A stretch of 47,187 nt of DNA from a virus (IMGVR_UViG_3300032236_001371:1-47187); one strand, 5' to 3'; shown: positions 38,926 to 46,158, counted from the stretch's first letter. Made by a program: numbers and translations. Notes: generated by a model from the letters alone, not told the origin.

Positions 38926-39351
38926 CTATAGAAATCGTTCAAACGTTTCCCTAGTGCTCAACATAAGCGGCAACTTCAATGCATCTTTTTTATTAAAGAG
39001 AGTCCACTCTCCATGCTTATGAGGTTCCAAATTTTGGAGCGTACCATTACTATTAAGATAATACTTAAACCAAACAGTATAATTGCTCTTAGCACCTTGA
39101 TGCTTTGCAATTGAAATAAATTTGATACCACTAAAAGACAATTTTAGTCCGGTTTCTTCTTTAACTTCGCGTTGCAATGCAGTTACCCAATCTTCATTGG
39201 ATTCAACCATGCCGCCGGGAACACAATACTTGCCGGTTTCATAATTTCCATTGCGCTTGGCAAGATAAATTTGATTGGTAAATTTATCAATCAAAATTAC
39301 ACATACACCAACACTCTCATTGTCAGGAATAGTTTCTACGTATTCAATCAT
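38926..39351 (-). CDS. Nudix hydrolase
   Basis: The 141-residue protein has a complete Nudix box: GGMVESNEDWVTALQREVKE then ETGLKL (G-x5-E-x7-R-E-V-x-E-E-x-G). Nudix enzymes split nucleoside diphosphates linked to another group, including ADP-ribose, NADH and damaged dNTPs. It overlaps prs by ATGA, so it is probably made together with PRPP synthase; an ADP-ribose pyrophosphatase activity (giving AMP and ribose-5-phosphate, the substrate of Prs) would fit the NAD-recycling context, as inference. Confidence 0.9.
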   Translation of the reverse strand: MIEYVETIPDNESVGVCVILIDKFTNQIYLAKRNGNYETGKYCVPGGMVESNEDWVTALQREVKEETGLKLSFSGIKFISIAKHQGAKSNYTVWFKYYLNSNGTLQNLEPHKHGEWTLFNKKDALKLPLMLSTRETFERFL

Positions 39352-40313
39352 ACAAATAGTTCGCTTACGCTTTCGTTATTGTGGATATTATTAATTGCTT
39401 TGGCAAAGATCATACTAACATCAAGTTCAGTAATATTACTTGCCAATTTAGTATTTTTAGCAATATTTGCCGTATTGCTACATACAAATTCGTCAATAAT
39501 TTTATTTACAAGAGCATTTTCAAGGCGGTTAACTCCAGTATCAGTAATACAGCCGTGTGTAATAACTGTAACAACATTAGTTGCTCCATTCTTTTTGCAT
39601 GCTTCGGCAGCTTGAATAAGGGTGCCGCAACTCTCTGTCAAATCATCAATAATAATTACATGCTTGCCTTTGACATCACCAACAATACTCTGCAATTCGA
39701 CCTTGTCATCGCCAATACGCTTTTTACTGATGAATCCAAAATCACTCTTTAGAATACTAGCATATTTTTCAATTCGCTTAACAGCACCAACATCCGGTGC
39801 CATCAAAACAACACTGTCGCGCAGTGCAAGACTGTGATATTTGCTGCGAATATAATTGACAAGTACAGGTTCAAAAGTCAAATGATCAAATGGCAGATTG
39901 GTAAATCCGCCAACTTGAGGACTATGCAAATCCATAGTTACAACACGATCAATACCGGAAGTTTCAATAATGTCAAGTACCAACTTGGCACTGATTGGTA
40001 CACGCGACTTGTCTTTGCGATCTTGACGAGCATATCCAAAATAAGGAATTACTGCCGTAATACGCTCCGCACTGGCACGACGAGCGGCATCTGCCATTAC
40101 AAGCAATTCCATGAGATTTTCATTTGCAGGATTGGTAATTCCCTGAATAAGAAAAATATCACTGCCGCGAATATTTTCTTTAAATTGGCAATAGGTTTCA
40201 CCGCTGGGAAACCGATGATGATAAATATCACCCAACTTAGTAAATAGATTTCCAGCAATCTTTTCAGCAAGAGGAACATTGCTAGTACCACTAAACAATT
40301 TAAGATTTTTCAT
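39348..40313 (-). CDS. prs: Ribose-phosphate pyrophosphokinase (PRPP synthase)
   Basis: From ATG 40313 the protein has 321 residues, normal for class I PRPP synthases. It keeps LFSGTSNVPLAEKIA, the ATP site region IPYFGYARQDRKDKSRVPIS, DLHSPQVGGFTNLPFDHLTF, the flexible-loop KKR and the PRPP loop IIIDDLTESCGTL. It makes PRPP from ribose-5-phosphate and ATP; PRPP is the co-substrate of the NAMPT encoded at 43538. The upstream TTG 40349 is rejected because ATG 40313 overlaps the preceding stop as ATGA. The related ADPR-pyrophosphate synthase of one phage NAD pathway is a possible alternative, but the canonical motifs favour PRPP synthase. Confidence 0.88.
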   Translation of the reverse strand: MKNLKLFSGTSNVPLAEKIAGNLFTKLGDIYHHRFPSGETYCQFKENIRGSDIFLIQGITNPANENLMELLVMADAARRASAERITAVIPYFGYARQDRKDKSRVPISAKLVLDIIETSGIDRVVTMDLHSPQVGGFTNLPFDHLTFEPVLVNYIRSKYHSLALRDSVVLMAPDVGAVKRIEKYASILKSDFGFISKKRIGDDKVELQSIVGDVKGKHVIIIDDLTESCGTLIQAAEACKKNGATNVVTVITHGCITDTGVNRLENALVNKIIDEFVCSNTANIAKNTKLASNITELDVSMIFAKAINNIHNNESVSELFV

Positions 40314-40501
40314 AGTATTATCTTTGATTTTGGTTGAGGTTTGTTCCAAACAAGTGCCACAACATCACCATTGTACTCTTCGGTGACTTGATAGCCAGCT
40401 TTTTCTACGTTGTATCGAATTTTTTTTATAAGTTCATAGTCAATTGGCTCGCCTACAATGTTGGCAATGACAATTGAATTGGTATTCTCATTAAAATTCA
40501 T
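40310..40501 (-). CDS. Small hypothetical protein
   Basis: From ATG 40501 (ATGA overlap with the membrane protein gene) it has 63 residues: MNFNENTNSIVIANIVGEPI, DYELIKKIRYNVEKAGYQVT and a strand GDVVALVWNKP. It looks like a small alpha/beta domain. It overlaps prs by ATGA, so it is translated together with it. No family is recognised. Confidence 0.6.
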   Translation of the reverse strand: MNFNENTNSIVIANIVGEPIDYELIKKIRYNVEKAGYQVTEEYNGDVVALVWNKPQPKSKIIL

Positions 40502-40689
40502 AAAAAATATGCCCATCGCCACATTGTAATAAATAAAACAATACAAAGGTAGGGAATAAAATGATTCGTCGCCAATAAACAAGTCAAAATAATTACAGGT
40601 GCAATAAACACATAAAATCGTGTGGGTTCAACTAAATTATCAAACCATTGATTTGGCGACACTACCAATAATTTATATAAATTTTTCAT
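40498..40689 (-). CDS. Small membrane protein
   Basis: The 63-residue protein has a 20-residue soluble start and two hydrophobic segments, about residues 25-42 (FYVFIAPVIILTCLLA) and 44-62 (FIPYLCIVLFITMWRWAYF). It is likely a two-helix inner-membrane protein. Phage proteins of this type may alter the envelope or exclude other phages, but nothing specific can be inferred. It overlaps the next gene by ATGA. Confidence 0.6.
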   Translation of the reverse strand: MKNLYKLLVVSPNQWFDNLVEPTRFYVFIAPVIILTCLLATNHFIPYLCIVLFITMWRWAYFL

Positions 40690-40700
40690 GTTATTTTTAT

Positions 40701-41207
40701 TTAACGTTTAATCATGCTACGAACATCCATAATAGATTTTCCAAGCAAGTTTCTGCCGGTCCAATTCTTTTCATCCAAAATACGTGGATCATCGGCAGCA
40801 AGACCAACACCCCAAACATTGTCAATTTTACTTGCTTCTACCAAAATTTTGTTTTCAGTCGCAAGCAACTTTTCCTTCAATTCAGGATTTTGAGTATACT
40901 TCAAATAATTGACATATACCATATATCCATATCGGACACATTCCCACAAATCATACTGATAATTTGCTACAACACGACCAAGATCCTTGGCAACTTTTGG
41001 ATCAGTGGCAAGTTCAAGCTTTTTTAGTGTTTCATTGTCACCAAAAAATTTAGCTTTATACCACATATACAACTGTTCAGTGGTAGCAAATTCAAGTTTG
41101 GTAGTAGGATCGACAATCTTGCAAATTTTCCAGTTACTCAACCAATTTGTATAAAAATAGACATGAGTATCAGTTACAACATTTTTACCTGCGAAGGGAT
41201 TTTCCAT
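40701..41207 (-). CDS. NADAR domain protein
   Basis: The 168-residue protein is a single NADAR (YbiA/RibX-like) domain: FYTNWLSNW near the start, TTEQLYMWYKAKFFGD with the active-site Glu44 region, DPKVAKDLGR, W88, VEASKIDNVWGVGLAADDPR and GRNLLGKSIMDVR. Members cleave N-glycosidic bonds of ADP-ribosylated guanine in nucleic acids or of riboflavin intermediates. Together with the macro and Nudix proteins it suggests removal of ADP-ribose marks placed by host toxins, with salvage of the product. It is 11 bases upstream of the membrane protein gene. Confidence 0.88.
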   Translation of the reverse strand: MENPFAGKNVVTDTHVYFYTNWLSNWKICKIVDPTTKLEFATTEQLYMWYKAKFFGDNETLKKLELATDPKVAKDLGRVVANYQYDLWECVRYGYMVYVNYLKYTQNPELKEKLLATENKILVEASKIDNVWGVGLAADDPRILDEKNWTGRNLLGKSIMDVRSMIKR

Positions 41208-41230
41208 AGTGTTATTTTTTAAAGATATAA

Positions 41231-41482
41231 TTATTTTAGAGTTTTTAGTGGAGGGTATAATCTATTAATTTTAATTAATCGTTCCGTATATTCACGATCC
41301 CATTTAATACGTTTTTCATCTTTAACTATAATAGGATTATTATTGCCACAGTCATGTACTACCACTGCGTCGGTATTCATATAGCATGGAGTAACATCTG
41401 TAAAGACAAATGTTTTACCATTTATTTCTGTACTTAACGTACCACGTAAATTATCAATTAATTGACTGTAAATTAATTTCAT
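41231..41482 (-). CDS. Hypothetical protein
   Basis: From ATG 41482 (ATGA overlap with the upstream gene) the protein has 83 residues: MKLIYSQLIDNLRGTLSTEI, KTFVFTDVTPCYMNTDAVVV and WDREYTERLIKINRLYPPLK. It looks like a small beta-rich domain; no family is recognised. The overlap with the frame-shifted upstream gene supports translation of that gene's end. Confidence 0.6.
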   Translation of the reverse strand: MKLIYSQLIDNLRGTLSTEINGKTFVFTDVTPCYMNTDAVVVHDCGNNNPIIVKDEKRIKWDREYTERLIKINRLYPPLKTLK

Positions 41483-41741
41483 GTTGACCAACTAATAATT
41501 AAATAATCCCACCCATCTTGATCACGTAGATCATATCCATTCTTTCGTTCAACTTTGTAACCGTCATGACGAAGTTGTGATACGACTGTAGAGATAATAT
41601 GAGATTCCGGTGAACTTATCTGTGTTTGTGATACGCCTTGACTGCCTGTTTTTTAATAGCTTCATATACATGTTGCAAATAAATATTTGCAGACGATTTG
41701 TATGCATTTACAGTTAGTTTACGAGCTTCGTTTGCTTTCAT
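41479..41741 (-). pseudogene. Small phage gene broken by a frameshift at an A6 tract
   Basis: ATG 41741 opens MKANEARKLTVNAYKSSANI with LQHVYEAIKK, then a stop at 41616 after 41 codons. A -1 frame carries on from the same place with SSPESHIISTVVSQLRHDGY and DGWDYLIISWST, ending at 41479 in an ATGA overlap with the next gene. One extra A in the A6 run (41649-41654 on the plus strand as T6) would join both into a single ~87-residue protein of the common phage type M-x-A-x-E-A-R-x-L-T...G-Y-x-V...I-x-W. A sequencing error, a real mutation or ribosomal slippage at the run are all possible. A good promoter lies upstream. Confidence 0.65.
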
Positions 41742-41760
41742 AAGTTCCCTTATTATAACC

Positions 41761-41788
41761 ACTATACAGTCTTATAGAAGATTGTCAA
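41761..41788 (-). promoter_or_regulatory. Sigma70-like promoter
   Basis: On the minus strand TTGACA (41788-41783), 16 bases, TATAGT (41766-41761), 19 bases before ATG 41741. It is the closest match to consensus in the window. The -35 box overlaps the stop of the upstream gene. It would drive the operon through NADAR, prs and Nudix. Confidence 0.72.
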
Positions 41789-41961
41789 TCATATTTCATT
41801 ACTTCGTATTTTCTACCAATAATATTTTTTTTATTTAATTCATCTGCCAATTCAAATGCTGGATCTGGAGCATAAAAATATTCAATAACTTGAAAATCAT
41901 TGATATTATCATCATGAATACAAACAACCGCGTAAGGTTTAAATCCATATGATTTTTTCAT
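41785..41961 (-). CDS. Small hypothetical protein
   Basis: A frame of 58 codons from ATG 41961 reads MKKSYGFKPYAVVCIHDDNI, then YFYAPDPAFELADELNKKNI and GRKYEVMKYD. It is an alpha/beta mini-domain with a plausible A/T-rich start context, ends over the -35 box of the next promoter and follows the 42280 gene by 7 bases. No family is recognised. Confidence 0.55.
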   Translation of the reverse strand: MKKSYGFKPYAVVCIHDDNINDFQVIEYFYAPDPAFELADELNKKNIIGRKYEVMKYD

Positions 41962-41968
41962 AATTAAT

Positions 41969-42280
41969 CTATTTCAGACCTAATATTTGTTTTTCTTCTT
42001 CTGACAATTTAGACAATGCATTTTTTATTTTTAGATTATTTTCAATATTAAAGAAATCTTCCAGATTTTCTAAAATAGTAAACTCTTTTTCTTTTATATC
42101 ATATTCACCGCCTTTATATGGAGGACATCCTTGTACGCCATATTTTCCATAAAATATGGGCGAGGTTACTATTTTTAGTGCCAGTTCTTTACTTGTGGTA
42201 TAATACACATCGGTCATTGGACCACGACCTTCTGTTTGGTCTTCATTTTTTTGAACTGCATATAATTTAGTAGTTTTCAT
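41969..42280 (-). CDS. Hypothetical protein
   Basis: From ATG 42280 the protein has 103 residues: MKTTKLYAVQKNEDQTEGRG, PMTDVYYTTSKELALKIV and a helical acidic C-terminus LSKLSEEEKQILGLK. An earlier TTG at 42298 overlaps the upstream gene and is unlikely. The strand-turn-helix start with T-D-V-Y-Y-T occurs in small phage proteins of unknown function. Confidence 0.6.
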   Translation of the reverse strand: MKTTKLYAVQKNEDQTEGRGPMTDVYYTTSKELALKIVTSPIFYGKYGVQGCPPYKGGEYDIKEKEFTILENLEDFFNIENNLKIKNALSKLSEEEKQILGLK

Positions 42281-42294
42281 AAAAAAAGCGGTTT

Positions 42295-42450
42295 TCAATG
42301 AACTTTACCATTGGGATTGCATCTACTACATGGGTTATAATATCCGTCATAGCTGACATAATATTTATTACCATCGCAAATGTTGCATTTCTTTTTGTCT
42401 GATCGTGGAATACACCTTTTTTGACGTTTATTAATGTTTGTTTTACCCAT
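42295..42450 (-). CDS. Small zinc-finger-like protein
   Basis: From ATG 42450 the protein has 51 residues, very basic at the start (MGKTNINKRQKRCIPRSDKK) followed by KCNICDGNKYYVSYDGYYNP and CSRCNPNG. Two C-x-x-C pairs separated by about 17 residues make a zinc ribbon or DnaJ-like finger. A longer frame from TTG 42534 would begin inside the -35 box of the promoter, so ATG 42450 is preferred. Confidence 0.55.
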   Translation of the reverse strand: MGKTNINKRQKRCIPRSDKKKCNICDGNKYYVSYDGYYNPCSRCNPNGKVH

Positions 42451-42506
42451 AAAAAGAAGCGGTTTTATAGGATTACCGCAAACCCGTTTGTTTAACTTAC
42501 AATACC

Positions 42507-42534
42507 ACCTTACTACAGTTTTAGAGAAAGTCAA
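42507..42534 (-). promoter_or_regulatory. Possible sigma70-like promoter
   Basis: On the minus strand TTGACT (42534-42529), 16 bases, TAAGGT (42512-42507). Its -35 box and spacing match the other leftward promoters; the -10 box is weaker. It would give a leader of about 50 bases before ATG 42450. Confidence 0.5.
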
Positions 42535-42546
42535 GAGTTAACTTTT

Positions 42547-42574
42547 TTGTGACTATTCTTTTTTATTATATGAT
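42547..42574 (+). promoter_or_regulatory. Rightward promoter of the homing endonuclease gene
   Basis: TTGTGA (42547-42552), 16 bases, TATGAT (42569-42574), 29 bases before ATG 42604. It is back-to-back with the leftward promoter at 42507. Confidence 0.5.
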
Positions 42575-42603
42575 TTTCAGAATATTCAAGCATATTTATA
42601 ATC

Positions 42604-43548
42604 ATGAAGAATGAAAATATAATTAAATTGTGTCCAGTATGTAACAAAACTCAATTAAAACTGGTTAAAAATTGTAAAAATGTATACACCAAAACTTGTG
42701 GTGAACTATCGTGTATAATGAAGTTACGAGAAAATACAAATATGAAACTTTACGGACACATATGCGGTATTCATGGAATGGAGCAAAAAAAGAAAATTAA
42801 ACAAAATCTTAAAAAGAAATATGGCGTTGAAAATGTATCGCAAATTGATTGGGTAAAGGAAAAAAAGAAAAATACGTGTAGAAAAAACTTCGGAGTTGAT
42901 CATCCTATGCAATCGTCCGTAGTGATGGACAAAAGTAGAAAAACTTTAATGCGTTTATATGGTGTGGATAACATTTCAAAAGTTCCTGAAATCATAGAAA
43001 AGATTCAAAAAAGTTTGTTTGAAATTGATAAAGATTTAGGCATTAGCAAATTTGAGATGGCTAGGTTAAAAGTTATTGAGAAAAACAAAGAAAAATATGG
43101 AGTTGCACATTATGTTGAAACTGATGATTTCAAAATCAAATCAAAAGCAACAAATATGAAAAAATATGGAGTTGACAACTATAGTAAAACAAAAGAATTT
43201 CAAGAATTTTTGGTTAATAGTGGTCTAAAAAAAGACCCGTCCAAATTAAATGAATTGGAACTTTATTATAAGTCTGTCAAAAACTATACGGCAAGATCAT
43301 TTAGAAAATATAAACACGTGTTATGTAAAGTATTTCCACGATCAAATAATTATCATCTGGATCATATCTATTCAATTTGCGAAGGATACAAAAATAAGAT
43401 AGATCCCAAAATAATAGGAGCAGTGGTCAATTTACAGATCTTGCCACAAACTGTTAACAAACAAAAAAACGCTCAATCGTGGATTACAATTGAGCGTCTA
43501 TATGATTTATATAACAATTTATCAGATGAAGATAAATTTATTGTTTAG
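42604..43548 (+). CDS. HNH homing-type endonuclease with KYGV repeats
   Basis: The 314-residue protein has an N-terminal zinc finger (CPVCNK, then C...C), five repeats of about 35 residues each with a (K/N/L)-(Y/F)-G-V-(E/D/A)-(N/H) core (KKYGVENVSQ, KNFGVDHPMQ, RLYGVDNISK, EKYGVAHYVE, KKYGVDNYSK), and a C-terminal HNH-like core YHLDHIYSI...VVNLQILPQTVNKQKN. Repeat proteins of this layout are free-standing phage homing endonucleases; the repeats probably contact DNA. It is the only rightward gene within the leftward region, fitting insertion as a mobile gene. Its 3' end overlaps the end of nadV by 11 bases. Confidence 0.82.
   Translation: MKNENIIKLCPVCNKTQLKLVKNCKNVYTKTCGELSCIMKLRENTNMKLYGHICGIHGMEQKKKIKQNLKKKYGVENVSQIDWVKEKKKNTCRKNFGVDHPMQSSVVMDKSRKTLMRLYGVDNISKVPEIIEKIQKSLFEIDKDLGISKFEMARLKVIEKNKEKYGVAHYVETDDFKIKSKATNMKKYGVDNYSKTKEFQEFLVNSGLKKDPSKLNELELYYKSVKNYTARSFRKYKHVLCKVFPRSNNYHLDHIYSICEGYKNKIDPKIIGAVVNLQILPQTVNKQKNAQSWITIERLYDLYNNLSDEDKFIV
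43463..43497 (-). terminator. nadV terminator lying inside the convergent endonuclease gene
   Basis: ACGCTCAAT (43469-43477) pairs with ATTGAGCGT (43489-43497). On the minus strand the stem is followed by TTTTTTT. It terminates leftward transcription 41 bases beyond the nadV stop, while its bases encode the C-terminal part of the endonuclease. Confidence 0.82.
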
Positions 43549-44905
43549 CATTTTTCCTAATTTCTTCAAATGAATATGTATTAACAATGGCTCCGTTTTC
43601 AAATACGGTAGTCAAATCACCAGTGTCGTCAAACCTGCCCTTTTTGCTGGCCTTTGTAATATCCTTTGGAGATTTATAAATGTCATGCCAAATGCCGTTT
43701 CGCTTCTGAGCACTGCACTTGAATGCAAATCGCATGGTATCACGATTTAGCTTTCTAACTAGATAGCTTCCGCATCCAAACACACACGTCTCGGCAGAAA
43801 ATCCATTCTTCTTTAGAGTTTCAAGAATATTCTTGATATCTACCTCAGTCAGTGAATCGCCATAAATAATTCCAACATGAGAATCAAGAACTTTGTATCC
43901 TTTTGAGTTTACAGTTCCGCCAAAACCATTCCATAGCTGTTGGGCGATCCACAAAACTTGATCTTGTGGTGTATCTCCCTCAAAACGAGGACTGTCAGGA
44001 CGAACAACAAACTTTCCATTACGACCCATAATTTCTTGCTTCATATCGGTGCAATATACACGCACCGCATTCTCAATATCGTAACTATCAGATACAATAG
44101 AAAGAATTCCATTGGGAAACTTTCGGATAAGATTGCGAGTAACATCAAATTCTAGCTCTTTGCCCAAACTTGTCTGAATGCTATGTTCTGATGCGGGTAC
44201 ACTATATGCAAGTCCGTCAATATTTGCATTGTAGTAATTTACTGCGTATGGAATAGCCATCAATGAATCAGTTCCCTTGCTATTCACAAGATGAGCCATA
44301 CATCCAATACCTGCCTCTTCCATACTGGACAAACCACGTTGAGAAAAGTCATGCAGATAATAGTCTACAAGCCAATGGTTATTCTCATCAACAGTTTGAT
44401 TGAAATAATCACGAATGATATTCATAATCAAATTGCTACGGGTACAAACAGTGATGGGATGCCACACCTGCTGCAATACCGTTTCAAGGGCATTGGTAAT
44501 CCATTTAGTAGGCTTTCCTCCGGTGTTTTGTACAGTAATAAGAGGAGTTCCAATAGGATAATTTTTTCCCTCCTTTACTGCTTGAATCTTGACTGGAAGC
44601 TTGCCTCCATGTTTTTCAACAATGTAGTCCCACTTGGCACGACTCCAAATGTCTCCATTATACTTGAAATGTTCACGAAGAACCGGTTCGGCTTCATCAA
44701 TAAGCTCTTTGGTAATAACTACTCCTTCAAGCCATTCCTTTAGGATATATTGCAGTCCGAAAAACGTAGTATAATCATACGTTGCTCCTTTACGGGCTTC
44801 CATGTAAGAATACACGATCTCAGTATCATCTTCGTACATCGGTTCATGCATCTGCTTGTAACTATCCAATGTCCAAATAATATTGTGTTTATTATACTTA
44901 TTCAT
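43538..44905 (-). CDS. nadV: Nicotinamide phosphoribosyltransferase (NAMPT/NadV)
   Basis: The 455-residue protein aligns along its length with NAMPT: TLDSYKQMHEPMY, YSYMEARKG, FFGLQYIL, LPVKIQAVKEG, HDFSQRGLSSMEEAGIGCMA, VNSKGTDS (Asp that selects nicotinamide), VPASEHS (catalytic His), VSDSYDIENA, VVRPDSP and a C-terminal SKKGRF. It couples nicotinamide and PRPP to give NMN. Phage copies are known from KVP40-like and other large phages. With prs and the NMN adenylyltransferase at 46155 it completes a two-step route from nicotinamide to NAD. Confidence 0.95.
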   Translation of the reverse strand: MNKYNKHNIIWTLDSYKQMHEPMYEDDTEIVYSYMEARKGATYDYTTFFGLQYILKEWLEGVVITKELIDEAEPVLREHFKYNGDIWSRAKWDYIVEKHGGKLPVKIQAVKEGKNYPIGTPLITVQNTGGKPTKWITNALETVLQQVWHPITVCTRSNLIMNIIRDYFNQTVDENNHWLVDYYLHDFSQRGLSSMEEAGIGCMAHLVNSKGTDSLMAIPYAVNYYNANIDGLAYSVPASEHSIQTSLGKELEFDVTRNLIRKFPNGILSIVSDSYDIENAVRVYCTDMKQEIMGRNGKFVVRPDSPRFEGDTPQDQVLWIAQQLWNGFGGTVNSKGYKVLDSHVGIIYGDSLTEVDIKNILETLKKNGFSAETCVFGCGSYLVRKLNRDTMRFAFKCSAQKRNGIWHDIYKSPKDITKASKKGRFDDTGDLTTVFENGAIVNTYSFEEIRKNAKQ

Positions 44906-44959
44906 AATTTTTCTTTCTTTCTGTAATGATTTTATCTGTACCTTAATCTTTACTTTTCT

Positions 44960-44988
44960 AGTTTACCTCAACTTTTACACAAAGTCAA
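44960..44988 (-). promoter_or_regulatory. Promoter of nadV
   Basis: On the minus strand TTGACT (44988-44983), 17 bases, TAAACT (44965-44960). The predicted leader is about 48 bases, longer than for other promoters here, and ends with the purine-rich GAAAGAAAGAAAAATT before ATG 44905. Confidence 0.6.
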
Positions 44989-46100
44989 GCATTCGCTTGA
45001 ATTTTTCTAATGGCAGTTGAACTAATGTTATTGTTATAATTCAATGCCAAATCATTTTTAATAAACAATGTGCTATCTTGATTTTTAATTTCGGCATTGC
45101 GACCAAAAACCAAGAATTTCACATTATTGTCTTCAAAAAATTTAATATCTCCATTTTTGTGTGCGGCGGCATCATATACACGTTCCCATGTATCAGCACC
45201 CACAACAATGATAATTTCTTTTGGATTAAAATGCTTTTTAAACAAAGTAACTTTGTCAACAAAGCGAGGAGCCTTGGTGAGAATTACAGCATTTCGCCAT
45301 CCAATATTGTTGAATTGCTTGTAACGATTTTCCAAATCTACATAATCCATGCTAGGTTTGTAGCTATTGGTAACGCTCAATTCATAAAATACAGGCAATT
45401 GTGTAATTTTATGTGCAAGGTGATAAATTTCACGATGACCTTCATGTAGGGGAAAAAATGAGCCGGGGTAAATAACAATTGTATCATTTTTATTAATGTA
45501 ATCGATTGCATTGCAATACAAGTCACAATCAATCATACGAGAATATTCTCCAAATGTGTTTACTTCGGCATCATTATCCAAATAAATCATTTGATGAATA
45601 ACTTCCCATTCACGGTCGATATTTTTGCAAAAACGATTGGCAAGTGTATAAAGAGTCAAATCATTAACAAGATTTTCTTCTTTTTCACGATTCAATTTAC
45701 TCTTTTTTAGAACAACACTGACACCAAACGTTTCATTGAACGTGTGAACTGCAATGTTAATATGATGTTCACGTCCTTCCCTCTCATTTTCTTTGACAAG
45801 ACTACACGCAATACCAATGCCAACTGTATTATACACAGGAGACACATTGATTTTCAATGCATGTTCGTAACTTGCAACAGCAAGACGACGTGCAGCATTA
45901 GCATCTGCATATTTATCTAATTTCCCGCTGACAAAATTATTGGTTGCTTCAATAGCATATGGAACATATCCACCGACAATGCATTGGCTTCCGCCGGGAA
46001 TTTTAAGAAATTCACCAATAAAACTTGTTCCACCACCAGTGGCAGCAATGAAAAATTTCTTGCCGCATTTTTGTAATTCTTTAATATATTTTTCTATCAT
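44985..46100 (-). CDS. CinA/PncC-like domain fused to a nucleotidyltransferase (NadD-like)
   Basis: Residues 1-165 resemble the CinA C-terminal/PncC amidase fold: FIAATGGGTSFIGEFLKIPG, GGYVPYAIEATNNF, then VGIGIACSL and HINIAVHTF. PncC deamidates NMN to nicotinic-acid mononucleotide, but the normally conserved E-S-C/S-T-G-G start is altered to A-A-T-G-G-G, so activity may differ. Residues 205-371 form a HIGH-type nucleotidyltransferase: YPGSFFPLHEGH, VGADTWERVYD and NISSTAIRK, as in NadD. The fusion could convert NMN to NaMN and NaMN to NaAD. Similar two-domain architecture occurs in plant and some bacterial proteins. It overlaps the nadV promoter. Confidence 0.78.
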   Translation of the reverse strand: MIEKYIKELQKCGKKFFIAATGGGTSFIGEFLKIPGGSQCIVGGYVPYAIEATNNFVSGKLDKYADANAARRLAVASYEHALKINVSPVYNTVGIGIACSLVKENEREGREHHINIAVHTFNETFGVSVVLKKSKLNREKEENLVNDLTLYTLANRFCKNIDREWEVIHQMIYLDNDAEVNTFGEYSRMIDCDLYCNAIDYINKNDTIVIYPGSFFPLHEGHREIYHLAHKITQLPVFYELSVTNSYKPSMDYVDLENRYKQFNNIGWRNAVILTKAPRFVDKVTLFKKHFNPKEIIIVVGADTWERVYDAAAHKNGDIKFFEDNNVKFLVFGRNAEIKNQDSTLFIKNDLALNYNNNISSTAIRKIQANA

Positions 46101-46130
46101 AATAATTTAACCTTATCTGTATCTCGGTTA

Positions 46131-46158
46131 TTTTTATAATGCAACTATAGTCTGTCAA
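46131..46158 (-). promoter_or_regulatory. Possible promoter of the PncC-NadD fusion gene
   Basis: On the minus strand TTGACA (46158-46153), 16 bases, TAAAAA (46136-46131); TATAAA is also present with 14-base spacing. The -35 box is perfect, the -10 weak. The -35 box overlaps the end of the upstream gene, as at 41761 and 29148. Confidence 0.5.

Noticed and set aside
39381-40247. Several rightward frames opposite the prs gene
   Set aside because: They are antisense shadows of a strongly conserved PRPP synthase and have no family motifs or sensible spacing.
39348-40313. Assignment of prs as an ADPR-pyrophosphate synthase of the alternative phage NAD pathway
   Set aside because: All canonical PRPP-synthase motifs are kept and a canonical NAMPT and NMN adenylyltransferase are present; the alternative cannot be excluded without phylogeny but is not favoured.
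41616-41741. A stand-alone 41-residue gene
   Set aside because: The reading frame after its stop continues as coding sequence in the -1 frame up to an ATGA overlap, so a frameshifted longer gene explains the region better.
42451-42534. Longer frame of the zinc-finger-like gene from TTG 42534
   Set aside because: The TTG coincides with the -35 box of a promoter, so this part would not be transcribed from it; ATG 42450 gives a compact zinc-finger-like protein.
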